Positions 12,289 to 25,709 are shown, counted from the first letter of the stretch. The stretch: 64,000 nucleotides of DNA from Eleusine coracana subsp. coracana (GCA_032690845.1 CM064424.1:31296228-31360227), one strand, 5' to 3'. Program-made: numbers and translations. Notes: generated by a model not told the origin, from the sequence alone.

Positions 12289-14355
12289 TGTCACACCCGA
12301 TTTTATGGCCAAAACTGAATGCTTCTGTATACGTGTACATGATCAAGTTTTCACGCATACATGACAAAAGTAAAATAACAGTAAAACCAATGTCATTATT
12401 ATTATTATAATATCAGACCGTTATTACATAGTCTGGATTACATCAAAACATAAAAGAAAACAGCGGAAGACTCCATAATGTTGCAGGCGGTCAATCGGGG
12501 GCCGCACTCCTAGTCGAAGTAGTCCTCATCCATGTAGTCCATCTCGTCAGCATCGTCTGAGCAGCAGTAATATAGCAACAACAAAACAGGAAAAACTATA
12601 ACGTGTGAGTACATACCGTACTCAGCAAGTGGGGGAAAGTAATGACATGCATGCTAAAACAAGAATAGGCTTGACACAGGTTTACTGCACTATGCATCCT
12701 ATGACTCAATTATACAAGCATCCTATTTACTAGGTGAAAGTATCTCAATAGGTTAACCACCTATCCCACACTATCGATTGCCCACCGATAGTAAAAGTAT
12801 GAGTTATCCACCCATACAGAACACTACAGGTTACCCACCTGATCCAGCCAAACATCCATCTAATTGTGTGAGGATCCAGGTCACTCATGACCGTGAGCAT
12901 GGTTGTTATAACAGTTTCACACTCTGTAGAGGTTGCACAACTTTACCCACACGTTGGTAATTCCATCACCCGTCGATGACTAAAGTTTCACTGTTGCCAA
13001 CACACTACCGTAGGTGTGAGGCCAAGAGATCACCACATGGTCTTTCAAAGAGCTTCTCAGCTTGCAAAATGTCCCCGCTAAGGTTTTACCGCTGCGGGAT
13101 TAACCATCCCTACAGAAGCCCCCTATGGCGCCATGGCTAGAAGCATACCCTTCATCACCTGAGGCCGAAAGTAACCCTCTCGTCCTCCATCCTTGAATGC
13201 CAGCAAAATTGGGAAGACATCTACTACCGGACCATGCCTACCCATATCAGCCCTGTGCTTTGCGCTATTTTCCTGGGTGGCCGCTCCACGAATTGGTTTT
13301 TATGACCACAAGCATGCACTACCACAAACCAAATAGTACATTACCCGTACCTGTGCATACCCGCACCATCATCAACATCCTTCTGCTTCGGTCATCTGAG
13401 TTACCCAAATGATAATTAGGTTCAAGTGAAATTTAGTCAAGTTTATTATTATTCAATTTTTTAATCCCCCAAAGTATTGCACTAGCATGACGTACCCAAA
13501 CTCAACCACCAAGTCCCAAACTAGGCGACAAGGATAGGATAAATCAAATACTAGTCAACCCTAACATGGGATCCAAATTTAGACTAGCATGCATGAAAAA
13601 TAAACTAATCCTTAATAGGTGCAATATGGTAAAGGACACTTGCCTTGTTCTCCCGCTGGCTGCTGCTCAACTCAAGATGTCGAAAATTCTGGAGCTGCTC
13701 CTCTTCGGATGGTCTCACAGGCTAGGGAAGGCCGGAAGGCTGTCAGCGGCGAAGGGAGGCGGCGGTGTTGGTTGAAACTCGACGGCGAGGGTGCTCTGCG
13801 GGTCGCGGGAATGAGGGGAAATGAGAGGAAGAAGCGGTGGGGCAGGGTGATGCCGAGGGGGTCAATTTATAGGGGGGAGAAAGAGGGAAACGAGTGGGCG
13901 TGGCCTCGCTTGAAGTCAATGGCTGACGATGGCCATTGATGACCACTAGCTCACTCGGGCGCCTAATAATGGCCACTAGGGCTTGGGAGAGGGGGAGGGG
14001 AAGCGGAGCGACGTGCACCGAGCTTAGTGGGTCGGTTCGGGAGCCCGGGAGGCGAGGATCCAAAGCGCGGTGGAGGTTATTGGTCAACGGAGAGAGGCTG
14101 GGGATGACAAACGGGGTCTGCTCGTTAGTGGCTGAGGGGTGTGGCCGGGGTGTTGCTGGGTTGTGCTGGCTGCGCTACTATGCTGGGCCAGGCCGCTGTT
14201 GCGCACGAGCTGGGTGAAGTTGGCGCATTGGGCTGAGGGAAGGCGAGCTGCACTGTGCGGTTGGGAGGGGTTTTAGCCCACTTCGGCATAAGCTGAGTGG
14301 GGAGAGTGGCGCGGGGGGGGGGGGGGGGGGGGGGGGTTATGGGCCGTAGGGTGGG
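12289..14355 (-). repeat. Truncated Tekay/Del-type LTR (T1)
   Basis: Starts TGTCACACCCGATTTTATGG, the inverted terminus typical of Tekay/Del LTRs. It shares gtactcagcaagtggg (about 12620 and 34190) and other blocks with T2. A minus-strand TATA (cctataaatt, about 13865-13874) gives the orientation. The promoter-distal side ends at 14355 where the LTR of element A begins, and the other half is not in the window. It sits inside the protease of remnant G. The left flank gattt would be its target duplication. Confidence 0.72.
14310..14336. repeat. Poly-G tract
   Basis: A nearly pure run of more than 20 G in the GC-rich U3 of T1. Exact length is likely uncertain because homopolymers are error-prone in sequencing. 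Confidence 0.85.
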
Positions 14356-16249
14356 TGAAAGGACCGAGTGACTGGGGGGGGGGTGAATCGGGAACTCGCA
14401 CTATGTACCAAATTTACCAATTCCTAAAACCGATCACTCAAATCAACTCCTACACAATTCTAGTGGTGATCACACTAGCAAGATAATGAACTTATGAAAG
14501 GAACAACAACCTAAACATACTAGTGGATCACACAAAGGCAATACAACTCCTATGCAAGCTAGTTATCAAAGATATGCGGAAGCAAACAACAAGACAGAGG
14601 AACCTACTCATGCAATGCTACAAGATAAGAAACTAGAGCACACAAGCATGAGTAGCACAATACATACTATGGTGATCAATCAAGCCAAAGCTACTCCTAT
14701 ACGTGCTAGTAATCAAGTATGAAGACTAAGCACTACTAGCAAGTAAAGAACATGCAAGTCTATAAGGTAATCAACTAGAGCAAGGTAAGCACACAAGCAT
14801 GAATAGAACGGTATGTAAATGTGGAAAGTAAAGCATCATAGTAAGGAGTAGAATCAGAGATGGCTCATGATTTTTTTTCGAGGTCTCGGAAGGATGGTGC
14901 CTTCTCCTAATCCTCATTGGACCACTCCCGTCGGAGTCCCGGTACCTCCCGCCACAAAGTGGAGTTCTCGCCCACGAGCCCGCAATCACTCCTCGAGTGA
15001 AGACATGGTGTGCGTCACCGCTGCACAAAGCACCAGCTCACCTCCCTCGAGAACTTGTCGGACTCCTAGAGCTGACACGGGCGCTCACTAGCAATGCAGC
15101 TTTCACCGGCGGGCTCAAACTGTGTACAAACGTGTGACGACCTTCACAACAAATCACGATAGGCTCCATCACCGACAACTAACCGGTCTAGGTCTCACCA
15201 TAGACCAAGAGTAACAATCTAGATCACACTCTCAAGGACACCCTAGCCTTAGATGTGCAAGATGCTCAAGTTACTCTCCACTAGCACTCTCAAGATATCC
15301 AATATCCTCTCCTAGTGCTCTCCTCTTTTCCTCTTGGACCTTACCAAATGCTCTCAGGTATTCCACTGGCCAAGAGAGGTGTCCAAGACCCTAGCAATGA
15401 AGTTATATAGGCTCCCAACCTCAAACTAGCCGTTGCACCATGAAATTGCTGGTCTGGACATCCAGACCGGACAGTCTGGTCACTGCCTGACTGGATATTC
15501 CGGTCACTCTGGTAACGGCTCTCCTAGCCATTTGCTCAGCAGTGTCTAGGCAATTTCCTGTACTGATCGGACTGTCCGGTTAGTAGACTGGACCATCCAG
15601 TCCGTTTCTCTCTCTAGTCCAGGAGCCTTCGCGCAAAGCTTCCTCGCTGCTCTATGTGGAGCCACACAGACCGGACCGTCTGGTCTCTATAGCTCCTAGG
15701 CATTGACAGTTTTCTTGCTGCCCGCTGAAAGTCCCAGACAACTCCACATAGTGACCGTATAGTCCGGTCTCCACTAACCCCTCTATCTGTTCTCTATGTC
15801 TAGAAGCTAAAACTTGTTGTCCTCGCTTGACTTCATTTCCCGGCTTCTCCTAACAGCTCCTTGGCTTCTCCATTGTCACCTAATGCCTGTGATTTCACTG
15901 AGTAACTTTGCACATCATCGACTAGACATGACCTAGACCCCCTTGATAGTCTTGTTTTTCCTATGGACTCAAAGCCCTAACAACTAGTCAAGTGTTCCAA
16001 ACACTTGCACCATAGCTTGTTCTCCGCTTTGATCCATCTCCATCAACCCTTGGACTCCTTCAAGTTCACAAGCCTCCATGCTTGTGGTCATTGTCATCCA
16101 TCGCCAAGGACACCGTTGACAATCATCATAAGATAGAAAAGGTTTCCTACATGAACAACACTCGTGTAGATATTAGTCATATTTCATGTTTGTCATTCAT
16201 CACCAAAACACAATACCTTAGGGTGACCTCAATGGTCATGATCCTTACA
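14356..16249 (-). repeat. 3' LTR of element A (Sirevirus LTR subfamily 1)
   Basis: In element sense it opens tgtaaggatcatgacc next to the PPT and ends gtcactcggtcctttca at 14356. The TATA box is at about 15402-15409 (plus strand agttatatag). Degenerate ACCGGACGGTCCGGT palindromes occupy 15450-15780. The block 14870-15180 is shared with the other six Sirevirus-type LTRs in the window. Confidence 0.85.
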
Positions 16250-17579
16250 ATCTCCCCCTTTTTGGTGATGGATGACAACCACTACTTATGATGATCCAAA
16301 AATGGATGAGCATGAAAGAATCAAAGGAAAAGAAAAGATTGAAAGACATACCTTGGTCCTTACCTTAGAAGTGGTCTCCCCCTTGAGATGTGCTAGGTGT
16401 TGATGGAGAACTACCCACTCATTTTGCGCACTTGAATTTCAATCTTGAGCTGAAATTGCGCCCGCCTTGGTGTTTTCGTAGTCGATCTTGTCGATGTAGA
16501 GACGCACCAAGGACGTAGATGCTCATGTTGGTGAAGGTGTACATTGTCGCCGTAGACATGCACCATCGTTGTTCTTCTCCATGTCGGTGTAGATGTTCAT
16601 CTTGATGTGATCTTCTTGTTCCATCTCCCCGAATCTTCACATTTCTTCTTCATGTTCTCCTCCCCCTTTGTGTTATCGATCATCTTCATGTTTCTTCTCC
16701 CTCTTTGATCTAGACTTGGCTTTTGAATCTTCATGTTTCTTCTCCATCTACACCGAACTTCATGTTTCTTCTTCATGTTCTCCTCCCCCTTTGTGTTATC
16801 GATCGTCTTCATGTTTCTTCTCCCTCTTTGATCTAGACTTGGCTTTTGGATCTTCATGTTTCTTCTCCCCCTTTGTCACCTATCTCCAAAAACCACACAA
16901 AAGCATAACAAAACCAAGAGGCATAAAATAGTTTGCAAGAGTTAGGATAACTCCCCTATATATGGTGCTCCTTCTTGGTCGTAGTGGTGTTCCATCGTAG
17001 CTCCCCCTACACTTATGACTCAATAACAGATTTTATTTATTAATTTTTTCAAATGTGTAAGGGTTAGTCATTAGAGAGGTGGGAATGTATGAGCCACTTG
17101 TCTTTGAGTCACGCGGATAGATTTAACCTCGGTGCTCGGTTGAACATGACTCAATAGGCATGAAGCACAAATATCACTATTCGATCATCTAGAGAGTCAT
17201 GTACTCACATTGTAAATGAGTAACTCCCCCTAGAGACATGCTTGGTAGCATGTATTGGATCACAATGCAAGGATGCAAATAATGCAAATGCAACAAGTAT
17301 ACAATGCATGATGCGATGCTAAAGAAAAGAGAGAGAACTGCTACAAACCAAAGTGTCAACAACGAGTTGTTCCCTTCTCAAGCTTGCTCTCAATGGACCA
17401 TTCTTCAAAGCCTTGGGTACACCATGAACCACCTTCCCAAGCTTAACCCATGTCCATTGCTATCTCAAGAAGGTCCAAAGTCAACCTACAAAAGAGGAGA
17501 AACAAGCACAAATGAAGACACAAACAACACAAACAAACAAACACTATACATATGTACAAGAGACAAGCTCAAGGGTTAC
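16250..17579 (-). other. Noncoding region of A with repeated polypurine tracts and a 123-bp tandem duplication
   Basis: The primary PPT abuts the LTR (16251-16262; plus strand tctcccccttttt). Further C-rich or ctccccct tracts occur near 16377, 16658, 16782, 16865, 16999 and 17222. A 123-bp unit containing ttgatctagacttggctttt is tandemly repeated (about 16635-16740 and 16755-16866). Multiple PPT copies upstream of the 3' LTR are, as I recall, reported for Sireviruses. No gene is seen. Confidence 0.75.
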
Positions 17580-18926
17580 TCATGTGAAGTTGGAGAGGTC
17601 GAGAATATTGAGTTCTCCCCTTAGCTTGTTGAAGGTCCTCTCATTGAGTCGCTTGGTAAAGATGTCCACCAATTGTTCATTAGTTCGTACGCTCACCAAC
17701 TCGATGTCCTTCTTCTCAACATAGACTCTTATGAAGTGATGCCTCACTTGAATGTGCTTTGCATGACCATGATCTCCCATCTTGAGGGCCATCTTGATTG
17801 CCGCCTCACTATCACAATATAGTGGCATTTGAGTATAGTTGAGGCCATAGTCCGAGAGTGTTTGCCTCATGTAAGGGAGTTGTGCACAACACGCTCCCGC
17901 CACCATATATTCTGCTTTGGTGGTAGATAGAGCCACCGAGTTTTACTTCTTTGAGCTCCAAGATACTAGAGATCTTCCAAGAAATTGGCAACCTCTCGAT
18001 GTACTCTTTCTATTCACTTTGCAACCCGCGAAGTCTGAATCCGAATACCCAAGTAACTCAAAGTTTGTTCCTCTAGGGTACCCTAAGCCCATGGTAGGTG
18101 TGTACTTGAGGTATCTCATTATTCTCTTCACGTCCTTCAAGTGTGACTCCTTTGGATTTGCTTGATAGCGTGCACTTAAGCACACACTAAACATGATGTC
18201 CGGTCTTGAAGCGGTGAGATAGAGCAAGGACCCAATAATTGATCTATATAGCTTGGGGTTCATCGGTTTTCCTTTCACATCATCATCCAAGGATTTGCTA
18301 GTAGCCATAGGTGTGTGTGCAAAGGCTTGCAGTTTTCCATGTTTAATCTCTTGAGAAGGCCCTTAGTATATTTCTCCTGATAGATGAAGTTTCCTTCTCT
18401 CAATTGCTTGACTTGAAAACCAAGGAAAACATGCAACTCTCCAATCATTGAAATTTGGAATTCCCTAGCCGTCATCTCCTGAAACTCTTCATTGAACTTC
18501 TCATTGGTTGACCCATAGATGACATCATCCACATAGATTTGGCACACAAAGAGATCCTTCCCAACATGCGTCGTGAACACGGTGCTATCAATGCTTCCAA
18601 TAGTGATCCATTTTTGAGTAGGAAGTTCCTCAAGTGTTCATACCATGCCCTAGGTGCTTGCTTGAGGCCATAGAGAGCTTTCTTCAATTTATACACATGT
18701 CTTGGGTGTTTTGGGTCCTCAAACCCCGGAGGTTGTTCTACATAGACTTTCTCATTGGTCTCTCCATTCAAGAAAGCACTTTTGACATCTATTTGAAAGA
18801 GCTTGAAGCCATTGTGTGAAGCATAGGCAAGTAAGATCCGAATAGCTTCAAGGCGGGCCACGGGAGTAAAGGTCACTTCAAAGTCAATCCCTGCCACTTG
18901 AGAATATCCCTTAGCCACTACACGAG
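17580..18926 (-). pseudogene. Copia RT C-terminal part and RNase H of element A
   Basis: Reverse transcriptase/RNase H copies element RNA to DNA. Read downward from the N insertion: VVAKGYSQ, then DFEVTFTPVARLEAIRILLA, DVKSAFLNG, GLKQAPRAWYE, a frameshift near 18600, the active site YVDDVIYGSTN (about 18530), a second frameshift near 18310, RPDIMFSVCLSARYQ, YSDSDFAGC, SWSSKK, then an in-frame stop where Gln is expected (17943-17945). RNase H follows with STTKAEYMV, DSEAAIKMA and HIQVRHHFIR, ending LVDIFTKRL. The first RT codons lie 10 kb to the right at 28917. Confidence 0.92.
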
Positions 18927-20419
18927 TGTTGGTCGTTACTACGCACCCACTTATATACCGCAAGAGGACGGTATACAGCTGTAGCACTTTTTCCCTTAGA
19001 GTATTCCAAGATATTATCGAACCACTGAGACCTTAGGGATAATTAAACAAAGTTAACAGTAAAAGATCTAATCAAGGCTACTGTCAAGTTCAGGTTGTAT
19101 GAAAGGGAGACTGGCCAGCGCAAAGGTGCGCTAGACAGCAATTCTGTCATTGCGCCGATCGACGCAGGATTGAGTCGATCGGCACTGTTGTGGATCTAAG
19201 TTGTTGAGCCGATCGGCGCAGGTGTTGAGCCGATCGACACTATTGCTAGGTTGAACTAGAGTGCAAGTCAAAGCCAAAGCTAAAACTATTCGGTGAGTAG
19301 CCAGATATCTACTAGTGAGATCGTAACCAGATAGTCTAATTAAATAGCATCATAATGGATAATTACATGGATCAATGAAAACCTATAATGAATAAGACCA
19401 CCCTGCTTTCCGAGCGGATCCTGATTTATCGCTGCCGAGAGGAAACCTTAATCACGCGAGTATCTTACCCTACTCAACTATCCAATAGTGCTACGTAGGT
19501 TTAGTGCTGTCACCGCTAAACCACACTACCGGCATCATCAAGCAACCATAATCAATACAATGTCTGAATACTATCCTAATCACCATGATTAAGATAATAT
19601 CAACTTACTTAGCCTAGAACTAAGCAATGAGAATAAGCACATGCATGATTATAGAATCAAGATAGACAAATCACCAAAACCATCATCAACATATTCAATC
19701 ATCCTTGAGATACATAGAGTAAGATTCATCACTGTCGAGATGGCCTACCTTGATGGATCAACTCTTACACCAATGGCTCTAACTGATGAATCTGTTGTCC
19801 CTCTGTTGCCTCCTCCTCGGGGTACTGATCGCGGCTAGGGGTTACAAGTATATATAGGGGTTCTACTCGTGAAGGACTCGGTTTCTAGCAAATAAGTTGG
19901 TTGCGCCGATTGGTGCAGGACTGCGCCGATCGACGCAAATTGTGTTCTCTCTGGTTTCTGCTCTGAGTCGGTTCCTCTGTCTTCCACAGCTGCCATGTCG
20001 GCCTTTTCCTTCGAGATAAAGTCTTATACCGCACGTTGAGATCTTGAAGTTCCATAAATCTTCTAAGAAAGTATCTTCAAGTGTCTTGCGCAGATAAACT
20101 TCCATAAACATCAGATAAATTTCCATCAAAATGGGCCTCGGTTACTTCTGTGGGCCAATATACCCTTGCGCCGATCGGCTCATGGACTGGCGCCGATCGG
20201 TGCACTGGGCTTCTTCAGTGCTTTTCGTCGGTTCTAGACTCCTGTCTTGTCCAGCATCACTTTAATAGCCAATTTTACCTGTTTCTGCAATAAAGCTCCA
20301 AAACAACGCATATACAAATATATAGGTAATATCATAGGTAAATGGCCTAAATTAGTATCAATTATACTCTAATTGGGGTGATATTCACATACAAAAGGGG
20401 CACTTAGGAAGTGCAAACA
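18927..20419 (-). repeat. 3' LTR of element N
   Basis: Aligns with 27374-28916. It includes a minus-strand TATA (plus tatatatagggg, about 19850) and several copies of the CGCCGATCGGCG-type palindrome (for example 19153, 19191, 19905 and 20167). It is shorter than its partner by one 50-bp deletion and small indels. Confidence 0.92.
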
Positions 20420-22169
20420 GTTCCCCCACACTTAAACCTTTGTTCATCTCGTGTAAAGTAAAAGAGAGAAAAATCAAAGAACATACTCTTCTTATCATGA
20501 AAGATATCTTAAATCAGCAAATGTTGAGCATTGTTCTATTGTAGTGTATTTCATATTGGTATTCAGCAAAATAATTCAAACATGGGCATAAAGCTCAAAG
20601 TTTCTCCCCAAAGCAAAAGATCATGTCCAATTCACAAATTATAACTTTTCCACACATGTAAATCACTTAAAAGATTGTTGTGAACATAAAGAATCTATCT
20701 TCCAAATAATCCAAGGCAATAACTCATCTTTCAAATCACTCAACCTATATACTACATCATAATGATCAAATAATTAAATGTAAGGCTTATATGAGTAGCT
20801 AGGTGAGATAATTCAAGGACTGCAAACATAAATCAACAATATATTGTAAAGCTAGGAGATTATTCTTTATTAGAATTACAAAAATTTAATAAGATGGCCA
20901 AAGAAAATTTAAGAAAGGACTCACACTTTGGATATGTGGACATGTGCATCAAAAATTTGATCTTGGAAGAAAAAGGAACTCCCATTATCAGATTGCACAT
21001 GGTTGGAATGATTCATGGCTATATTAGAATTAATTTCGAGAATAAGCGTGTCATATACTACCCCTCCACACTTAAAATTTTGCTAGTCCCTTAGCAAATA
21101 GCAGAGCATTTTTTTTCTCTGCTTCGCCGATCGGTTCAAAACGGCACCAATTGGCTACTGAATTTACCAGCTTTTGTTGGTATTTGATTCATCTGGCTTC
21201 AAAATTTATTCAAAGTTCAAATACAGCCAAAAACATAGGATGTGGTCAAGGAATGATACTCAATAAGACTTTGTTTTTAAAATAGAATACTTAGCGGAAT
21301 TTGAGATTTGCATGAGTAATTCACCGCTAAAAAGATACACAAGGATTTGGCCATCCTAGTAAAGTTCATACCAAAAAGAATTAAATCCTAACCGAACTCA
21401 ACCATCAATTTAATGTTTATCTTCATATCAAAGGTTCATGAGTATTGCTCAAAATATGGCATTGGTAAGTGAGGATCTTGGAAACAATAAATTCCAAAGT
21501 TCACAACATGAAAATTTATTTATAAAAAGATTGGTACTAAGTTATCATCATGAATTGGACAATGCAAATGAAGCACATGGGTATTCAGAATTGCTCCACA
21601 TAAAAAATATTTGCTGAATAATCATTAAGTGTAAGTTCGAAATTTTATTCAATGCTTAATATTATTTGATTTTCATCAACACTTTTCAAGAAAGAATAGG
21701 TAATTCAATTATTCTGAAAGAGCATAACCGCCACCATTATATTAAGATCAAAACTCGAATATATGGTGATGATTTTCGCACACACTTGCATTAATATAAA
21801 ACTACTACTAACACACATACATGAAAATAAAACTACTACTAACACACCTGCATGAAAATAAAACTACTACTAACACACATGCATGAAAATGAACACACCC
21901 GATACATGGTTTCCCAACCCGCTCACACACACATAAGCAAATAAAGAAAAAGATTGCAAAAGATAAAGAAAACGCAAACCGGGAAACCGATACATTGCCC
22001 ACTCCTAGGCACTCTAATCAAGCGGAGGTGGAAACGGTGGCTAATCAAAGCCATAGCACCGCGCCTTGAGTTGCTCGAACTCCTCCACCATCGCGTCGTG
22101 ATTGTTCCTCCATTGGGACGTGGCGTCCTCCACGTGCTCGATGTGATGCATGTTGTTGTCGAGGTACCC
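20420..22169 (-). other. 3' noncoding region of N with two PPT-like tracts and a 3x tandem repeat
   Basis: The functional PPT is at 20420-20436 (element sense aagtgtgggggaac touching the LTR). A second near-copy (ttaagtgtggaggggta) is at about 21060-21077, 640 bp inside. A unit of about 34 bp containing ataaaactactactaacaca is repeated three times at 21795-21894. The rest is AT-rich with no gene. Confidence 0.75.
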
Positions 22170-23586
22170 CTACATGGGCACGAAGAAGTTTGCACCGGGC
22201 ACCGGAGGCATCACAGGTACCCGTCCTTGGTACCTATAGTCAACGCCTGTGCTGAAGTAGGGTGCGCCGACCAGCGCGCCGCCTGCGCCGACTGGTGCAG
22301 TAGGCTGTGAACCGCCCGCTGCGTTGCTCCACCCTATCTGGTACTGCTGAGGCTCTTGGCGTGACCCCCATGAGTTCCACTCACTGCCGGCTGTTGTAGA
22401 TGTCACCGGTTGTCGAATTCGCCCACGGCGGTCCCTGAGAACTCGGCCCCCTCTAGGAGACCTTCCTCAAGCCAATTTCCTCCCTCTAGCTTACATGGGA
22501 GAAAAACTCCTAGCTCCGCACATGGGAGCCTAATGTTGGTGCCGCCGACATGGAAGCCGGCGTGAACACTTCCCGTGACAATGTTGCCACGAGTCATATT
22601 CTCGCCGATCTCCGTCGTGAGCTCCCACTTGTCTTCGCGTACTCCCGGTCCGTCATCGCCGTAGACGTGGGCTGCCAGGCATTGAAGATAGCCCCCAAAG
22701 GCCAACTTCTTGCTCTTCTTGCCCCTCTTCTTGAACCAACCCCGCATCATAGCCGACATAGGGTTGCAGTGAGACGGGCTCACGATGGCGTTGAATAGCC
22801 ACCACAAGTCCACATCGGTGATGTTGCTGGAGTCAACCTTGTCGCATGTGCGCGCCGCCAACCACCAATGGAAGATTTGAATGGCCGGGTTATGGATGTT
22901 GTCGCGCTTCATCTCTTCGATGAAGGAGAGCCGCTTCCGAAAGGAGTCCAACTCCCCACGTCCCAAGATGCCGGCCACATCGGCGTTGGCGTCGAAGCCG
23001 AAGGCTTGAGCCGCCGCCTCCATGGTCACCATGTAGCTAATGTCATGGACGCGGAAGTTGATGGCCTCATTGCCGTAGTCGTCGGAGCCGATCCTCATTG
23101 TAGAGGCAACCTCGGTGACGATGTCGATGTTGAAGTCCATGGGGAGATGGTTGAAGTCCACCCAGCCGAGGTTGTCTAGCATCCTCCTTATGACCTCCCA
23201 CATGCCGATCATGGTGAGGAAGGTCTCGTCCATGTCGAAGTTGGGGACGAACTTCCCCTCACCGCGAGGTAGTGCTACTGTTCCTCTGCGCTCAGGAGAG
23301 TGAAACCCTCCTCCACCGTGCGCAGCACGAATGCCGGCAATGGTGGTGATCTGGGAACCCCATGGCTTCCCGCCGTTCGGCTCCTCGTACCACGCCCCAT
23401 CGGAAGGGGCGTACCAGAGACGGAGTGGCGGGCGCGGATCTCATATGTTGCCGCTACCAAGCCTGTAGATGCGCCACCCACCGACATGTCGTCGTGAGCG
23501 CCAGAGCCCCCCCCCCTAGCCGAGGAGTCACACCACGATTCGCCGCTGCCGCCGAAACTACTACCCCGGCACAGCCTCTTGCCCAA
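22170..23586 (-). pseudogene. Athila ORF1-type protein (PF03078-like) of element N
   Basis: The role is unknown; it is an Athila-lineage ORF. The main uninterrupted frame (22403-23233, 276 aa) starts MDETFLTMIGMWEVIRRMLD and has NLGWVDFNHLP, DISYMVTMEAAAQAFGF, HNPAIQIFHWWLAART, TDVDLWWLFNAIVSPSHCNP and a basic FKKRGKKSKK. The same frame is open upstream without a Met to about 23440. A second frame (23275-23586) would supply a Gly/Ser-rich N-terminus, so one frameshift is likely. Downstream a -1 overlapping frame (22170-22406) continues with a Gly/Pro/Gln-rich tail. The family assignment rests on the F-x-x-x-IGM...LGW pattern and block order, so it is moderate. It lies after PR in the slot that follows pol in Athila. 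Confidence 0.6.
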
Positions 23587-24529
23587 CTTGCCGACGGAGG
23601 AGCGGAAACGATCATCTGTGAGGAATGTGGAACGTGTGCGAGATTATGGGTAGTGGGCAAGGTGGAGAGATTACCGGGATGGTGTGCTGAATTGGGGGCA
23701 CTTGGCCTCTCTTTTATAGTGTGGGAAACTTCCAGGAGAAGGACCCGCCCAAAATTTCCAAAATTTGGGGTTGCGCCGACCTGCGCCGATCGGCATATTT
23801 CAAATTTTGAAATCTCTGACCGCTCTATTTCCTGATTCTCCTCCCTTTCATTGTTTCCATCCTTTTTGTCTTTTCCTGATACACCATGTCGGCTGGTAGG
23901 GGAATAGCACGGAATCCCGTTATCTTAATTGACTGTGCCGATCGGCTCTGGACAGCGCCAATCGACGCGCCATCTCTTTTTCAGCTTTTGTTCAATTCCA
24001 TGTCTCCTCTACACTAGAAACCTACATAAAAATCATACCTATTCCTAAGAATCAGTGCCTGCCAAATATGTCGCTAATTTGGGCACAACATGGGTACCAG
24101 GAGTGCGCCGAACATCGTAAGTTCCTTGCACCTCGTCTTCTGGCCTGACTCTGATCCTGATTCCTCGTATTCATTTCTTTCACCTAATATTCATTCTTCC
24201 CAATGTTCCTGTAGCATTATCACACGAAGCAGGGACCATCTGATGACAGCACCGATCGACACAACGTCTCACGCCGATCGGTGCGGTGTCCACTTTTGCT
24301 CCTGGCCCCTCTCTTCTTCGCTAGATATTGTTCTTCATCTTGAAACTAGCTCTATTTCTGAAAATTGATGTGCTGGTTGGCTTTCAGCTCCCCTTCCATT
24401 CTGGGCGTCGTCAGCCTTTTGTCCTGACTTGTTATCAATGAGCTGATTAGTGCATGAGTGCGCCGAACGATGCAAGCTCTATTCCTTGCTATTTTTGGTC
24501 TTTTTCTTTTATTTCTACATCGTTAGTCT

Positions 24530-24590
<61 letters not shown>

Positions 24591-24908
24591 TTGCACAAAT
24601 AAACAGACAACACAGGAGCACACAAGAATTAAGCACACACTTTTTCTAATTCTTTTACTCGGGAGATTGTTTTTATTACAAGAAAGCAAATTAAAAACAC
24701 CGGGTTGCCCTCCCGGCTAGCATTAATTAACTAAATGAGACGGGTTGCCCTCCCGCAAGCACTAAATAACTTCTAAATCTCCTGACAATTGGGTTGCCTC
24801 CCAAGAGCGCTTTAGTTATTTAGAGGTCAAAGAGCTTGACCTCCCCGCGAGCAATCAATTCTTAGTGTCGCAGTGCGGGGTGTAAGACCGCGACACTACA
24901 AGGTTCAC
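23587..24908 (-). other. Noncoding interior of N with (AT)n and repeated gggaggcaaccc motif
   Basis: This is where RT and integrase would be expected and none is present. In element sense the sequence ggg(a)gggcaaccc occurs three times just after protease (plus strand 24690-24800, gggttgccctccc). Palindrome variants gccgatcgg also occur. No gene is seen. Confidence 0.7.
24533..24586. repeat. (AT)n microsatellite
   Basis: About 27 uninterrupted AT units in the noncoding interior of N. Confidence 0.98.
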
Positions 24909-25709
24909 TTATCTTAATAGCTCATATACCTCGGACGACCTATCCTTACATCCCCTCCAATCACTCTCGATGCCACGTTGCCTCGGTGTCTTATATCTCT
25001 TCACTTCATCAATAGCATGACACTCTTCTCCCCTTTGGCGAAATTTGAAAGAGTAGGGAGTTCCACTTATATCGAAGCTTATCTCACCACTCCCAACATC
25101 AATACTTGCCTTTGCTGTCCTCAAGAAGGGTCTGCCTAAGATCAACGGGGTTCTCGTCCTCTTATCTATATCAAGCACAATAAAATCAACAGGGACGATG
25201 TGATTTCCAATTTGAACAGGCACATCCTCAGCAATTCCATCAGGGAAGCGTACAGATTGGTTGGCTAACTCCAAACACATACCCGTAGGCTCCAACTCAG
25301 GCAAATTGAGACTTGTGAATATATGACGGGGCATAACACTTACACTTGCTCCAAGATCGCACAAGAATCTATCAAATATCCTTGTTCTGATTATGCATTT
25401 GATGCTTGGTGATCTAGGGTCAGGTTTCTTCTCAAGTGCAACATCATTGATCGCCGCCGTAAGCTCCTTAGTGATCTTCACAACCTCTTCAGAAGCTAGA
25501 GACTTCTTGTTTTGCATCATGTCCTTAATGTACTTGGCATAGGTAGGTACTTGAATAGCATCAACAAACGGGACATTGATGTAAAGCTTCTTCATAACAT
25601 CGACGAACCTTGCAAATTGCTCGTCGTGTTGCCGCACTCTCTCTATCTTTGTCAGCAGTTGAGTATGCAAGAACGTGGTAGGGCCATGGTTCTCTGTTTC
25701 CGTACCCAT
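24909..25709 (-). pseudogene. Athila-type retropepsin of element N
   Basis: An open frame of 266 codons that should be the Gag-Pol protease. The N-terminal half holds RFVDVMKKLYINVPFVDAI and VPTYAKYIKDMM. The protease holds FLCDLGASVSVMPRHIF (active-site D-x-G-A), LELANQSVRFPDGIAEDVPV, then FIVLDIDKRTRTPLILGRPF. DLGAS instead of DSGAS is common in this lineage. A stop at 24909 ends it before any RT. The gap to the gag frame (25710-26126) contains stops. It could still be translatable by itself. Confidence 0.85.

Noticed and set aside
13566..14217. Short GC-rich ORFs on both strands
   Set aside because: They fall in the promoter-distal part of the truncated Tekay/Del LTR T1 and overlap one another without family resemblance.
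22550..23179. Plus-strand ORFs opposite the Athila ORF1-like gene
   Set aside because: Antisense shadows of the GC-rich minus-strand coding frame; no independent motif.
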